The position numbers and the translations under genes were made by a program. From Luteimonas viscosa (GTDB taxonomy: Bacteria; Pseudomonadota; Gammaproteobacteria; Xanthomonadales; Xanthomonadaceae): a stretch of 64,000 nt of DNA. This document shows, in pieces, positions 7,672 to 15,039 of the stretch (its first letter is position 1; each line of letters begins with the position of its first letter). The notes under the pieces were generated by a model. It worked only from the letters and a program-made list of their open reading frames with translations. It was not told the DNA's origin and did no database searches. Location: assembly GCF_008244685.1 (NCBI RefSeq), contig NZ_VTFT01000001.1, forward strand, positions 2,335,248 to 2,399,247, given 5' to 3'.

Positions 7672-8829
7672 TCACGCAGGCGCGTGCGGGGGATCCTGGC
7701 TGGCATCGTCTTCCGCGCCGGGCGACATCGTCTCGGCGTGGCCCGGGGGCACCGGCGCGGGCGTTGCCGCTGCCGCACCGGCACCTTCGCGCGTGAGGTC
7801 GGCGCGCAGCCGCGGCAGCGAGTGCGGATGCGCCTGCGCGAGGAAATCGATCATGCGTTCGCGCACCACGCAGCGCAGGTCGAACAGGTCGCCGGAGTTG
7901 CGCGCGCTGACCAGCAGCCGTACCTCGATGCTGCGTTCGCTGGTCTCGGTGACCTGGGCCACGCACACCCGGCCGTCCCAGCGCGGATCCTCCTCGCAGA
8001 TGCGCTGCAGCTGCGCGCGCACCTCGGCCATCGGCGTGCGGTAGTCCAGCCACAGGAAGGTCGTGCCCAGCAGCTGCGCGCTGGTGCGGGTCCAGTTCTG
8101 GAACGGGTTCTCGATGAACCACTGCAGCGGCACCACCATGCGCCGCTCGTCCCAGATGCGCACCACCACGTAGGTGCTGGTGAGCTCCTCGATCCGGCCC
8201 CACTCGCCGTCGACGATCACCACGTCGTCGAGCCGGATCGGCTGCGCCAGCGCGATCTGCAGCCCCGCGATGAGGTTGCCGAACACCGGCTTGGCGGCGA
8301 TGCCGGCGACCAGGCCGATGATGCCGGCCGAGGCCAGCAGGGTGGCGCCGACCTGGCGGATCGCGGGGAAGGTCATCAGCGCCAGGGCCACGCCGACCAG
8401 GATGATCGCGCCCTGGATGGTGCGCGCGATCACCCGTGTCTGGGTCTGCACCCGGCGCGCGGCGAGGTTGTCCTCGATGTCGACCGGGTTCTCGCGCAGG
8501 ATCCTCGCCTCCAGCGCCCCGACCGCGCGCACCGCCAGCCAGGTGACGCACAGCACGAGGCCGATGCCGAGCCAGTGGCGCAGGCGCGCGGCGACCTCGG
8601 CCGACAGCGGCGTCGCGTCCACCGCCAGGATCAGGAACAGCAGCGGCAGCGCCAGCGCGGCGGGCACCGCGATCACCTGCACCACGCGCGCGGCCAGCGA
8701 CTCCCGCGACTTCGCCCGTGCGCGCCGCGCCACCCCGAGCATCACCTGGCGCACCACCAGTCCGAGCAGCAGCGCGGCCAGCAGCGGCCACGCGATGGCG
8801 GTGATCTGGGGCCAGTCGGGAGTGGGCAT
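7672..8829 (-). CDS. Mechanosensitive ion channel family protein (MscS-like)
   Basis: A 385-residue inner-membrane protein. Four or so hydrophobic segments precede the MscS pore helix and beta domain: ATLLASAGIIGLVAGIAAKP (Gly/Ala-rich TM3-like helix), then FGNLIAGLQIALAQPIRLDDVV, where the MscS beta-domain begins, and the IDEL-like stretch WGRIEELTSTYVVVRIWDERR. The C-terminus has an MscS alpha-beta fold and an Ala/Pro-rich tail. MscS-type proteins release solutes on hypo-osmotic shock, and larger members may have specialised roles. The ATG is preceded by an acceptable ribosome site. It lies 57 bases upstream of the SLC13 gene in the same direction, so the two may form an operon with the glycosyltransferase. 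Confidence 0.9.
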   Translation of the reverse strand: MPTPDWPQITAIAWPLLAALLLGLVVRQVMLGVARRARAKSRESLAARVVQVIAVPAALALPLLFLILAVDATPLSAEVAARLRHWLGIGLVLCVTWLAVRAVGALEARILRENPVDIEDNLAARRVQTQTRVIARTIQGAIILVGVALALMTFPAIRQVGATLLASAGIIGLVAGIAAKPVFGNLIAGLQIALAQPIRLDDVVIVDGEWGRIEELTSTYVVVRIWDERRMVVPLQWFIENPFQNWTRTSAQLLGTTFLWLDYRTPMAEVRAQLQRICEEDPRWDGRVCVAQVTETSERSIEVRLLVSARNSGDLFDLRCVVRERMIDFLAQAHPHSLPRLRADLTREGAGAAAATPAPVPPGHAETMSPGAEDDASQDPPHAPA

Positions 8830-9145
8830 CGTTCCGGGGGTCCTCGGTCTCGAATCGTGCAGGATGCCAGTTGTGGCGTGCAGGGTGTGTTGATCCGCGG
8901 TTTCCGGAATCTTGAGGTCGTTGGCGAGAGACGGGTTCGTTGAACCGTGATGTCCTCACTCCGCAACGTGCGCCGCATAGCAAGTGAGGTCGATGTGCCC
9001 TCGTTCTTCGTTCTCCTCACTGGAATTCTGCGGAGCAAGAGCTTCCGTCCGCCTGCGGCGGACGGAAGCTCTTGCTTGTCGGAGTCCGAAGCAGAGCTAT
9101 TGGCAGAAGATCGCCATTCGCAGGCCCAGGCAGTGTCCGGCTCCG
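8830..9145. other. Intergenic region with one strong hairpin
   Basis: This 316-base gap lies between the mscS-like start and the downstream end of the oxidoreductase gene, both on the minus strand. The only clear structure is the perfect inverted repeat at 9034-9076. GC content is visibly lower around 8850-9010 than in the surrounding coding DNA. No supported gene was found. Confidence 0.7.
9034..9076. terminator. Perfect 20-bp inverted repeat, probable terminator or REP-type hairpin
   Basis: AGCAAGAGCTTCCGTCCGCC (9034-9053), loop TGC, and its exact reverse complement (9057-9076). The stem is perfect over 20 bp. It lies about 60 bases downstream of the stop of the saccharopine-dehydrogenase-like gene (minus strand), so it could end that transcript. 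There is no long T-tract on either side. Confidence 0.6.
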
Positions 9146-10159
9146 CTACGTCATCTCGAATTCCAACCACTCCGGCGCGAGCGCCTCCAGAAAACCCCTC
9201 GGATCGAATGCCGCCCCCAGCGTCTGCGCCCCCGCGTGCGCCGGCCCCTCCGCCATCAGCCGCGTCGCGGCTTCCACCACCAGCGGCGCGGACACCGCGT
9301 AGATATCCTGCCCGTGCGCCGTGGCGCGCCGCGTGCCGCGCGCATCCTCCAGCACCACCTGCATCGTGAAGCGTTGCGCCGAACGGCCCAGCGGATCGAC
9401 CGGGGCAGGCGACGCGGTGGCCGGATCGCGGATGTCGCGCAGGGCGCGGGTGCCGAGCCAGGCGTGGATGCGGCGTGCGCACAGGTGGTGGGCGAGCGTG
9501 ACGATCTCGCTGAAGGGCATCGCCTCCATGTCCTCGGCGCCGTGCGGCGGTCCGAAATCCCAGCGGCATCCGCGTGCCGCCAGTGGCACCAGCCGCCCGT
9601 CCTCGACCACGACACGCGGGAAGGTGTTGCGCGCACCGGTGCGGCGCGTCCCCGCGGTGGGCCACCAGTGGTCGAGGGAGACCGCGACGTTGATCGATTC
9701 GATCGGCGCGGCCGCGCGCGCATCGCACGCAAGCGCGCTGGCCAGCAGGTCGGCCAGGCCGCCATAGAAGCCGGCGGCCGGGATCAGCGCCACGCCACGC
9801 GTGCGCGCGGCGGCGTCGTGGTCGTGCAGGGTGGCGCGTGCGCTTTCCTGTTCCGCGGTCACGTCGATGTAATGGCAGCCGGCGGCCAGCGCGCCGGCGA
9901 TCACCGGCGCGGCGGTGTCGAGGAACGGGCCGGCGACATTGATCACGACGGCGCAGCCGGCGAAGGCACGCGCGAGCGCCGGCGCATCGTCGAGCGGCGC
10001 CACCCGGAACGGCACCTGCGTGCGCGTGGGCACGATGCGGCGGCCGACGGCGACGGCATCGATCGCGCGGCGTGCGAGCTGGTCGAGCACGAAGCCGCCG
10101 GTGTGGCCGCCGGCGCCGTAGACGGCGACGGCCCCGGAACTGCGTCGGAACGAGGTCAT
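9146..10159 (-). CDS. Saccharopine dehydrogenase-like NAD(P)-binding oxidoreductase
   Basis: A 337-residue protein with an N-terminal Rossmann fold: VAVYGAGGHTGGFVLDQLAR carries the G-x-G-G-x-T-G nucleotide motif (about 14-21). It continues with VINVAGPF and the CHYIDVTAEQ segment typical of the saccharopine dehydrogenase / trans-acting enoyl reductase superfamily, then AAGFYGGLADLLAS. Such proteins outside the lysine pathway have varied or unknown redox roles. The absence of a fused C-terminal catalytic half makes a lysine-biosynthesis role unlikely. The gene stands alone on the minus strand with 234 bases upstream before the AraC gene. Confidence 0.78.
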   Translation of the reverse strand: MTSFRRSSGAVAVYGAGGHTGGFVLDQLARRAIDAVAVGRRIVPTRTQVPFRVAPLDDAPALARAFAGCAVVINVAGPFLDTAAPVIAGALAAGCHYIDVTAEQESARATLHDHDAAARTRGVALIPAAGFYGGLADLLASALACDARAAAPIESINVAVSLDHWWPTAGTRRTGARNTFPRVVVEDGRLVPLAARGCRWDFGPPHGAEDMEAMPFSEIVTLAHHLCARRIHAWLGTRALRDIRDPATASPAPVDPLGRSAQRFTMQVVLEDARGTRRATAHGQDIYAVSAPLVVEAATRLMAEGPAHAGAQTLGAAFDPRGFLEALAPEWLEFEMT

Positions 10160-10393
10160 GCGGGTCTCTTGCGTGGATGCCGGCCGCGCATTGCAGCGGA
10201 CCCGGCCATCGCCCGCTTTCGGAATATTTAGTCGCTGTGTCGCGACCTGCTGCGGCTGCCCATCCAGTCAACCGACCCGCAACGCTGCGCACGCGCGGGT
10301 CGCCGCTGGCCATGCCGTACGCAGCCCCTCGCGGGCGCGTGGAACGACGACGAACCGGCCGGCGCCGCGGTTGGTGTCGTGGGTCGTGCGCGA

Positions 10394-11245
10394 TCAGCGC
10401 GATGGCGCCCCGCGCCGCTGCCCCAGCACGTGCTGGCGGAACGCCGAGGGCGTGCGCCCGTAGGCCTGCTGGAAGCTGGCGGCGAAGTGGCTGTGGCTGG
10501 AGAAGCCCAGCTCCAGCGCCAGCGCGGACAGGTCCTCGTGGTCGGCGAGCCGGTCGAGCGCGCGCGCCAGCCGCAGCCGCACCTGGTAGCGGTACAGCGG
10601 CACGCCCTCCACCTGGCGGAAGCACTGGGTGAGGTAGACCGGCGACACGCCGACCTGCGTGGCGATCTCGGCCAGCGTCCAGCGCCGTGCGAGGTCGCCG
10701 GCCAGCACCAGCTTGGTCCGCTCCACCAGCCGTTGCCGCGCGCTGCTCGCACCGGCGGCATGCGCGGTGCGCGGACCGAGCGCGCGACTCGCCAGCACCA
10801 GGGCCAGGCTCTCGCCTTCGAGCGCCTCGGCGGTGCCCTCGCGCAGCGCATGGCGCAGCAGCGCCACCAGCACCTGCGCGCGCGGATCGATGCGCAGGCG
10901 CTGCCGACGGAAGCGCAGGGCGGCGCCGTCGTGCAGCAGCGCGGGCGGCGCCAGTTCGCGCAGCAGCGCCTCGTCCACCTCGAGCACCAGGCTGGCGTCG
11001 CCGCCCGGATGCGGATGGCTCACCTGGTAGGTCTCGCCGGCGTTGAACAGCAGCACCTGGCTGGCATCGGCGACCGCGGCGTCCGCACCGAGGTGGCGCA
11101 CGTAGGTGCCCCGGTAGGGAAACACCAGGTGGGTGCGCGAGGAGGTTTCGGGTTCGCTGCGATGCGCGGTGCCGCCGGGGCACCACACGTCGAGCACGCT
11201 GACGACCGGCGTGCGCAGCAGCGTCTGGACCTGGAAGTGCGGCAC
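10394..11245 (-). CDS. AraC-family transcriptional regulator
   Basis: A 283-residue DNA-binding regulator. The N-terminal half is a cupin-like sensing domain (SSRTHLVFPYRGTYVRHLG ... FNAGETYQVSHPHPGG). The C-terminal about 100 residues carry the two AraC helix-turn-helix motifs: WTLAEIATQVGVSPVYLTQCFRQ, given here only by its key residues (Leu, Ala, Val, Ser, Leu, Phe), and LSALALELGFSSHSHFAASF with the signature ending YGRTPSAFRQ. It is divergent from the small cysteine-rich gene at 11399, with 153 bases between them that could hold shared promoters, so that gene is a plausible target. The inducer is unknown. Confidence 0.9.
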   Translation of the reverse strand: MPHFQVQTLLRTPVVSVLDVWCPGGTAHRSEPETSSRTHLVFPYRGTYVRHLGADAAVADASQVLLFNAGETYQVSHPHPGGDASLVLEVDEALLRELAPPALLHDGAALRFRRQRLRIDPRAQVLVALLRHALREGTAEALEGESLALVLASRALGPRTAHAAGASSARQRLVERTKLVLAGDLARRWTLAEIATQVGVSPVYLTQCFRQVEGVPLYRYQVRLRLARALDRLADHEDLSALALELGFSSHSHFAASFQQAYGRTPSAFRQHVLGQRRGAPSR

Positions 11246-11398
11246 GGGCGACCCGGCGTATCGGCTGCGGGCAGGATACGCCGCGACCGCGCTCCCGGCA
11301 GCAGGCGGCGGCGATCGCTAAAGATCCCGACAGCCCGCGCGCCTGCGGCGTGGCGCAATGGCGTCGCCTGGATGGCAGGCATCGACGGAGACACCACC

Positions 11399-11551
11399 AT
11401 GAGCGAGAAGACCTGTGCGGCCTGCGACTATCCGCTGGACGCGAACGCGATAACCGTGAGGATCGGCGGCCAGGCGGTCGAAGTGTGTTGCGAGGACTGC
11501 GCGGTGAAGCTGCGCGAGGCGCACGCGGCGGCCACCGCGCAGCAGGGCTGA
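11399..11551 (+). CDS. Small cysteine-rich, probably metal-binding protein
   Basis: A 50-residue protein with five cysteines arranged C6-x2-C9 and C30-C31-x2-C34 around a short beta-rich middle (AITVRIGGQAVEV). This spacing resembles TRASH/YHS-like or treble-clef metal-binding domains, so it probably binds Zn, Cu or another soft metal. The start ATG follows a GGAG ribosome site about nine bases upstream. The only clue to its role is its divergent AraC-type neighbour. A metallochaperone or sensor role is inference; a gene this small could also be a structural zinc protein. Confidence 0.65.
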   Translation: MSEKTCAACDYPLDANAITVRIGGQAVEVCCEDCAVKLREAHAAATAQQG

Positions 11552-11651
11552 AGCATCGCCGGGACCGGCCGCCCGCGCGATACGGTCGCGACGGGCGCGG
11601 CGGGCCCGGATGCGCTAGCTTGGGCGCCTGTCTTCTTCCGGAGTCCGGCAC

Positions 11652-12629
11652 ATGCGCAGCGCAGTCCATGCCTCGTTCGGCGAACCGGCCGACGTGATCG
11701 GCCCCGCGGACAGCCCGATGCCGCAGCCGGGCCCCGGCGAAGTCCGCGTGCGCATGACCCTGGCGCCGATCCACAACCACGACCTGTGGACCATCCGCGG
11801 ACAGTACGGCTGGAAACCCTCGCTGCCGGCGATCGGCGGCAGCGAGGCCTGCGGGGTGGTCGACGCGCTCGGCGAGGGCGTCGAAGGCCTGCGCGTGGGA
11901 CAGCGCGTCAACACGGCCGCGGGCCGCGGGACCTGGGCCGAGTATTTCGTGACACCGGCCGGCATGGCGATCCCGTTGCCGGACGCGATTCCCGACGAGG
12001 TGGCCGCGCAGCTCGTCGCGATGCCGCTCAGCGCGCTGATGCTGCTCGAGTTCCTCGACGTGCAGCCAGGGCAGTGGATCGTGCAGAACGCGGCCAACGG
12101 CGCGGTGGGCAAGACCCTGGCCATGCTCGCCGCCGCGCGTGGCGTGAACGTGCTGAGCCTGGTCCGGCGCGACGCGGGCGTGGACGAACTGGCCGCGGTG
12201 GGCGTGGACAACGCGGTGTCGTGCGCTTCGCCGGACTGGCGCGACCGGGCGAAGGCGATGCTGGGCAAGGGTCGCGCGCGCGCCGCGGTGGACTCGGTCG
12301 GTGGCCAGGCGAGCGCGGACCTGGCCTCGCTGCTGGGCGAGGAGGGCGTGCTGGTGTCGTTCGGTTCGATGAGCGGCGAGCCGATGCAGATCCCGTCGGG
12401 CGACATGATCTTCCGCCACTTGGTGGTGAAGGGTTTCTGGGGCAGCAAGGTCGGCCGCGAGATGGGCGCGGACGATCGCCGCCGCCTGGTCGGCGAGCTG
12501 CTGCAACGCGCCGCGCAGGGGGAGCTGCGGCTGCCGGTGGACGCGATCCATCCGCTCGGGGAAGCGGCGCAGGCGATGGCGGCGAGCCTGCGCAAGGGCC
12601 GCGCCGGCAAGGTGCTGCTGCGGCCCTGA
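11652..12629 (+). CDS. Zinc-independent MDR-family oxidoreductase (quinone/enoyl reductase-like, MexS-like position)
   Basis: A 325-residue medium-chain dehydrogenase/reductase. The catalytic-zinc cysteine and the structural-zinc cysteine cluster are missing. The nucleotide site reads NAANGAVGK (about 146-154), as in quinone oxidoreductases and 2-enoyl thioester reductases, rather than GxGxxG. An NADPH-dependent reductase of an electrophilic enone, enoyl or quinone substrate is the best guess. It lies next to a LysR gene and the RND operon, in the position held in Pseudomonas by mexS, whose product limits mexT-dependent efflux. That parallel is from gene order only. Confidence 0.8.
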   Translation: MRSAVHASFGEPADVIGPADSPMPQPGPGEVRVRMTLAPIHNHDLWTIRGQYGWKPSLPAIGGSEACGVVDALGEGVEGLRVGQRVNTAAGRGTWAEYFVTPAGMAIPLPDAIPDEVAAQLVAMPLSALMLLEFLDVQPGQWIVQNAANGAVGKTLAMLAAARGVNVLSLVRRDAGVDELAAVGVDNAVSCASPDWRDRAKAMLGKGRARAAVDSVGGQASADLASLLGEEGVLVSFGSMSGEPMQIPSGDMIFRHLVVKGFWGSKVGREMGADDRRRLVGELLQRAAQGELRLPVDAIHPLGEAAQAMAASLRKGRAGKVLLRP

Positions 12630-12642
12630 GCCGGTGCGCCGG

Positions 12643-12664
12643 CGCCTTCGCGCGCGCGAAGGCG
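12643..12664. terminator. Perfect 22-base palindrome between convergent genes
   Basis: CGCCTTCGCG-CG-CGCGAAGGCG is fully self-complementary. It sits 13 bases after the MDR stop and 64 bases beyond the LysR stop on the other strand, so it may end both transcripts. There is no T-tract, so the assignment is tentative. Confidence 0.5.
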
Positions 12665-12727
12665 GGCATCAGGGCGACGGCGGTGCGTCGGCCACCGGCG
12701 CGCACCGCCGCAGGTTTCGAGCGACGC

Positions 12728-13780
12728 TCAGCCGCCGGTGGCCGTTTCCAGGATCCGCTTGCCCGCGGCGATGTCCTCGGCCTGCTCGGTATCGGTATCG
12801 GTGTCGGCCACGACCTCCTTGCCGGTGTCGTGCCCGCTGCCGCAGGTGCCGGCCATCAACGGGCAGTGCGCGGACATGTAGTCGATCTCGAGGTTCAGGC
12901 GCTCGAGCAGGAAATCGACGAATGCGCGCACCTTCGGCGACTGCCCATGGCCGCGCGGGAACACCGCGTTGAGTTCGTAGTCGCCGCCGGTCCAGCCGGC
13001 GAGCACGCGCTTGACCAGGCCCTGCTCGACGAACGGCTTGACCATCACGTCGGCGCCGATGATCACGCCCTCGCCGCAGAGCAGGGCGCCCTTGAGCGCA
13101 GCCGGGTCGTTGGCGACGAGGATCGGATTGATCTGGAACTGCTGGCGGCCGTTGCCGTCGTCGAGCGTCCACACGTAGCCGTTGCCCTGGCGGTGCTTGG
13201 CCATCGCCAGGGTGCGGTGGTATTGCAGTTCGTCCGGATGCAGCGGTTCGCCGTAGCGCGCGATGTACGCGCTGCCGGCGAACAGCTGCGTGCGCAGGGT
13301 GCCGAGCCGGCGCGCGACGAAGCTCGAATCCGGCAGCGGGCCGACCCGGAGCGCGACGTCGATCTCGCCGGCGATCAGGTCGAGCGGCTCGTTGGACAGG
13401 ATCATCTCCACCCGCACTTCCGGATGGCGCATGTGGAACTCGCCGAGCAGCGGCGCGATCTTGTCGATGCCGATCGAGTAGGGCGCGGTGAAGCGCAGCC
13501 AGCCGCGCGGGCCCGCCTGCAACTGGCTGACCGCGCTCTCGGCCTCGCTCAGGTCGCGCGCGATGCGCTGCGAATGCTCGTAGTACACGTTGCCCGCCTC
13601 GGTGAGGCCGAGCTTGCGCGTCGTGCGATGCAGCAGCTGCGCGCCGAGCCGCGCCTCGAGTTCCTGCACCTTGCGGCTGACCGTGGTCTTGGGCAGGCGC
13701 AGCGATTTGGCCGCGCCGACGAAACTGCCGTGTTCGACCACCCGCACGAAGATCAGGGTGTCGTTGAGATCCTGGGACAT
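12728..13780 (-). CDS. LysR-family regulator, likely controlling the adjacent RND efflux operon
   Basis: A 350-residue LysR-type regulator. The winged helix-turn-helix is at the N-terminus (FVRVVEHGSFVGAAKSLRLP, TTVSRKVQELEARLGAQLLH), followed by the effector-binding domain. The ATG at 13780 has a GGAG ribosome site. The next ATG upstream adds 13 residues not seen in LysR proteins. Two features are odd. A tail of about 45 residues after the usual end is acidic, includes an Asp-Thr repeat encoded by a hexanucleotide-like repeat near 12787-12806, and is preceded by two close cysteines (Cys306, Cys313). The gene is divergent from the efflux operon, with a palindromic operator between them, as for MexT-type activators. 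Confidence 0.9.
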   Translation of the reverse strand: MSQDLNDTLIFVRVVEHGSFVGAAKSLRLPKTTVSRKVQELEARLGAQLLHRTTRKLGLTEAGNVYYEHSQRIARDLSEAESAVSQLQAGPRGWLRFTAPYSIGIDKIAPLLGEFHMRHPEVRVEMILSNEPLDLIAGEIDVALRVGPLPDSSFVARRLGTLRTQLFAGSAYIARYGEPLHPDELQYHRTLAMAKHRQGNGYVWTLDDGNGRQQFQINPILVANDPAALKGALLCGEGVIIGADVMVKPFVEQGLVKRVLAGWTGGDYELNAVFPRGHGQSPKVRAFVDFLLERLNLEIDYMSAHCPLMAGTCGSGHDTGKEVVADTDTDTEQAEDIAAGKRILETATGG

Positions 13781-13837
13781 GGGTAGCTCCGGAAAGAGGG
13801 GAGACGCTGATTGGCCCACCTGCTGGACAATTATTCC

Positions 13838-13858
13838 CTTGATTGGGGACTAATCAAG
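13838..13858. promoter_or_regulatory. LysR-type operator (T-N11-A palindrome)
   Basis: CTTGATT-GGGGACT-AATCAAG is a perfect 7-bp inverted repeat with a 7-base spacer containing the LysR-box T-N11-A pattern. TGATTG occurs again at about 13808 and 13862, giving extra half sites. It lies 58 bases from the lysR start and 52 bases from the start of the divergent efflux operon, the expected position for autoregulation and activation. Confidence 0.6.
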
Positions 13859-13909
13859 TCCTGATTGCAGGCGCAACCTAGGCGCCATTCCCGCCGATGG
13901 AGCGCCGAC

Positions 13910-14155
13910 ATGCGCACCGCCCCGCGTCGCCACCTGTCCTACGCCAGCCTCGTGCTGCTGCTCGCGGCCGACCTGCTGGCCCTGGGCGCACTGCTTCTGA
14001 ATCAATGGCTTGAGATCGGCCAGGGATGGTCCTGGCTGCTCGCCGCGGGGGCCACCGCGGTCCTGATGCCGGCCCTGCTGTGGCTGGCAGACCGGGTGTT
14101 CGAAGCGGCCCGTTCTTTCGGAAACGTCACGATTTCGGGAGGAACAATCCCGTGA
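13910..14155 (+). CDS. Small two-helix membrane protein, first gene of the efflux operon
   Basis: An 81-residue protein with two hydrophobic segments (about 10-32, LSYASLVLLLAADLLALGAL type, and about 41-62), so it is an inner-membrane hairpin. The ATG follows GGAG at 13899-13902. Its stop overlaps the GTG start of the next gene by four bases (GTGA), implying translational coupling. No family is recognised. Its place at the head of an RND operon suggests a role there, perhaps as an accessory subunit, but this is inference. Confidence 0.65.
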   Translation: MRTAPRRHLSYASLVLLLAADLLALGALLLNQWLEIGQGWSWLLAAGATAVLMPALLWLADRVFEAARSFGNVTISGGTIP

Positions 14156-15039
14156 GCAGGACAATAGAACCCGGGACAATGCCTCGCGCGCTGGTGGTGC
14201 TGGGCGCCGGCGGCGGCATCGGGCGCGGCGTGGTCGAGGCCGCGGTCGAGGCCGGGCATGCGGTCGTCGCGGTCGGGCTGGACGAGGCCGGGCGGCTGGC
14301 CTTGCTCGAGCGCCACCCGCGCGCCGACGTGGTCGCAATGGCCGCGCCGATCGCCAGCGACGCCGACGCGGCCGCGCTCGCCACCCGCCTGCGCGGGATG
14401 GGTTGCGTCATCGACGGCGTGGTCGCCAGCCTCGCCGGCGAACATCCCTGCGGCCGCCTGATCGACGAGCCGGCCGACGTCCTCCAGCGCGCGCTCGACC
14501 AGGACCTGCTGCCGCATCTGTTCGCCGCGCGCCACCTGTTGCCGCTGCTCGGCGCCGGCGCGTCGGGCTACGTGCTGGTCGGCGGGCCGGGTGGACGCTA
14601 TCCCTGGGCCGGCTACGGCCACTGTTCGATCGCCGCCGCGGCGCTGCGGATGATGGCGCGCGTGCTGCACGACGAGGCCGCGCGACATGGCCAGCGCGTG
14701 CAGTTGCTGTCGCTGGACGCGCCTGTCGCCGGCGCGCGCGAAAAGAACCGCAGCGCCGGCGCTTCGGACCAGGCCGTGGCGGTCGGCCGCCGCGCGCTGT
14801 CGATGCTCGACGCTGCGCGCGGCCGCCGGCCGGCGCCGATCCTCGACTACTCCGATGCCATGACCTCCCAGGTCATCGCCCGGGCGCCCCTTCGTGCGCC
14901 ATCGTCGCATCCATCGGCCGAGCGCCACGCCGCCGACGACGCGCTGCTGCCCGCGCGCGACCTGCGCGCCGCACGCGCATTGCTCGATTCCATCGTCTCC
15001 CCCACGTCTCCAGGAAGCCTCCACGATGAACACTGCTGA
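14152..15039 (+). CDS. SDR-like Rossmann protein lacking the usual catalytic Tyr-Lys pair
   Basis: A 295-residue protein. GTG at 14152 is preferred: it overlaps the previous stop as GTGA and sits about 8 bases after GGGAGGA. An in-frame ATG at 14179 would shorten it by nine residues. VLGAGGGIGRG (about 17-26) is the SDR nucleotide-binding motif, and VGGPGGRYPWAGYG lies where the catalytic Ser/Tyr segment should be. The canonical Tyr-x3-Lys is not there: the residues after Tyr are GHCSIAAAA. It may bind NAD(P) without classic SDR chemistry. The C-terminal 60 residues are low-complexity. Its end overlaps the membrane fusion protein start by 14 bases. Confidence 0.72.
   Translation: MSRTIEPGTMPRALVVLGAGGGIGRGVVEAAVEAGHAVVAVGLDEAGRLALLERHPRADVVAMAAPIASDADAAALATRLRGMGCVIDGVVASLAGEHPCGRLIDEPADVLQRALDQDLLPHLFAARHLLPLLGAGASGYVLVGGPGGRYPWAGYGHCSIAAAALRMMARVLHDEAARHGQRVQLLSLDAPVAGAREKNRSAGASDQAVAVGRRALSMLDAARGRRPAPILDYSDAMTSQVIARAPLRAPSSHPSAERHAADDALLPARDLRAARALLDSIVSPTSPGSLHDEHC

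Noticed and set aside
4457..8829. A single biosynthetic cluster of the glycosyltransferase, SLC13 carrier and MscS channel
   Set aside because: The spacing allows co-transcription, but the functions do not connect and there is no further biosynthetic gene.
5665..8943. Plus-strand frame of 1092 codons across the SLC13 and MscS genes
   Set aside because: It crosses two clear minus-strand genes and their intergenic gap, and has low-complexity His/Arg/Gln composition.
9146..10159. Lysine-pathway saccharopine dehydrogenase
   Set aside because: Only the Rossmann part of the superfamily is recognisable, and no other lysine genes are near.
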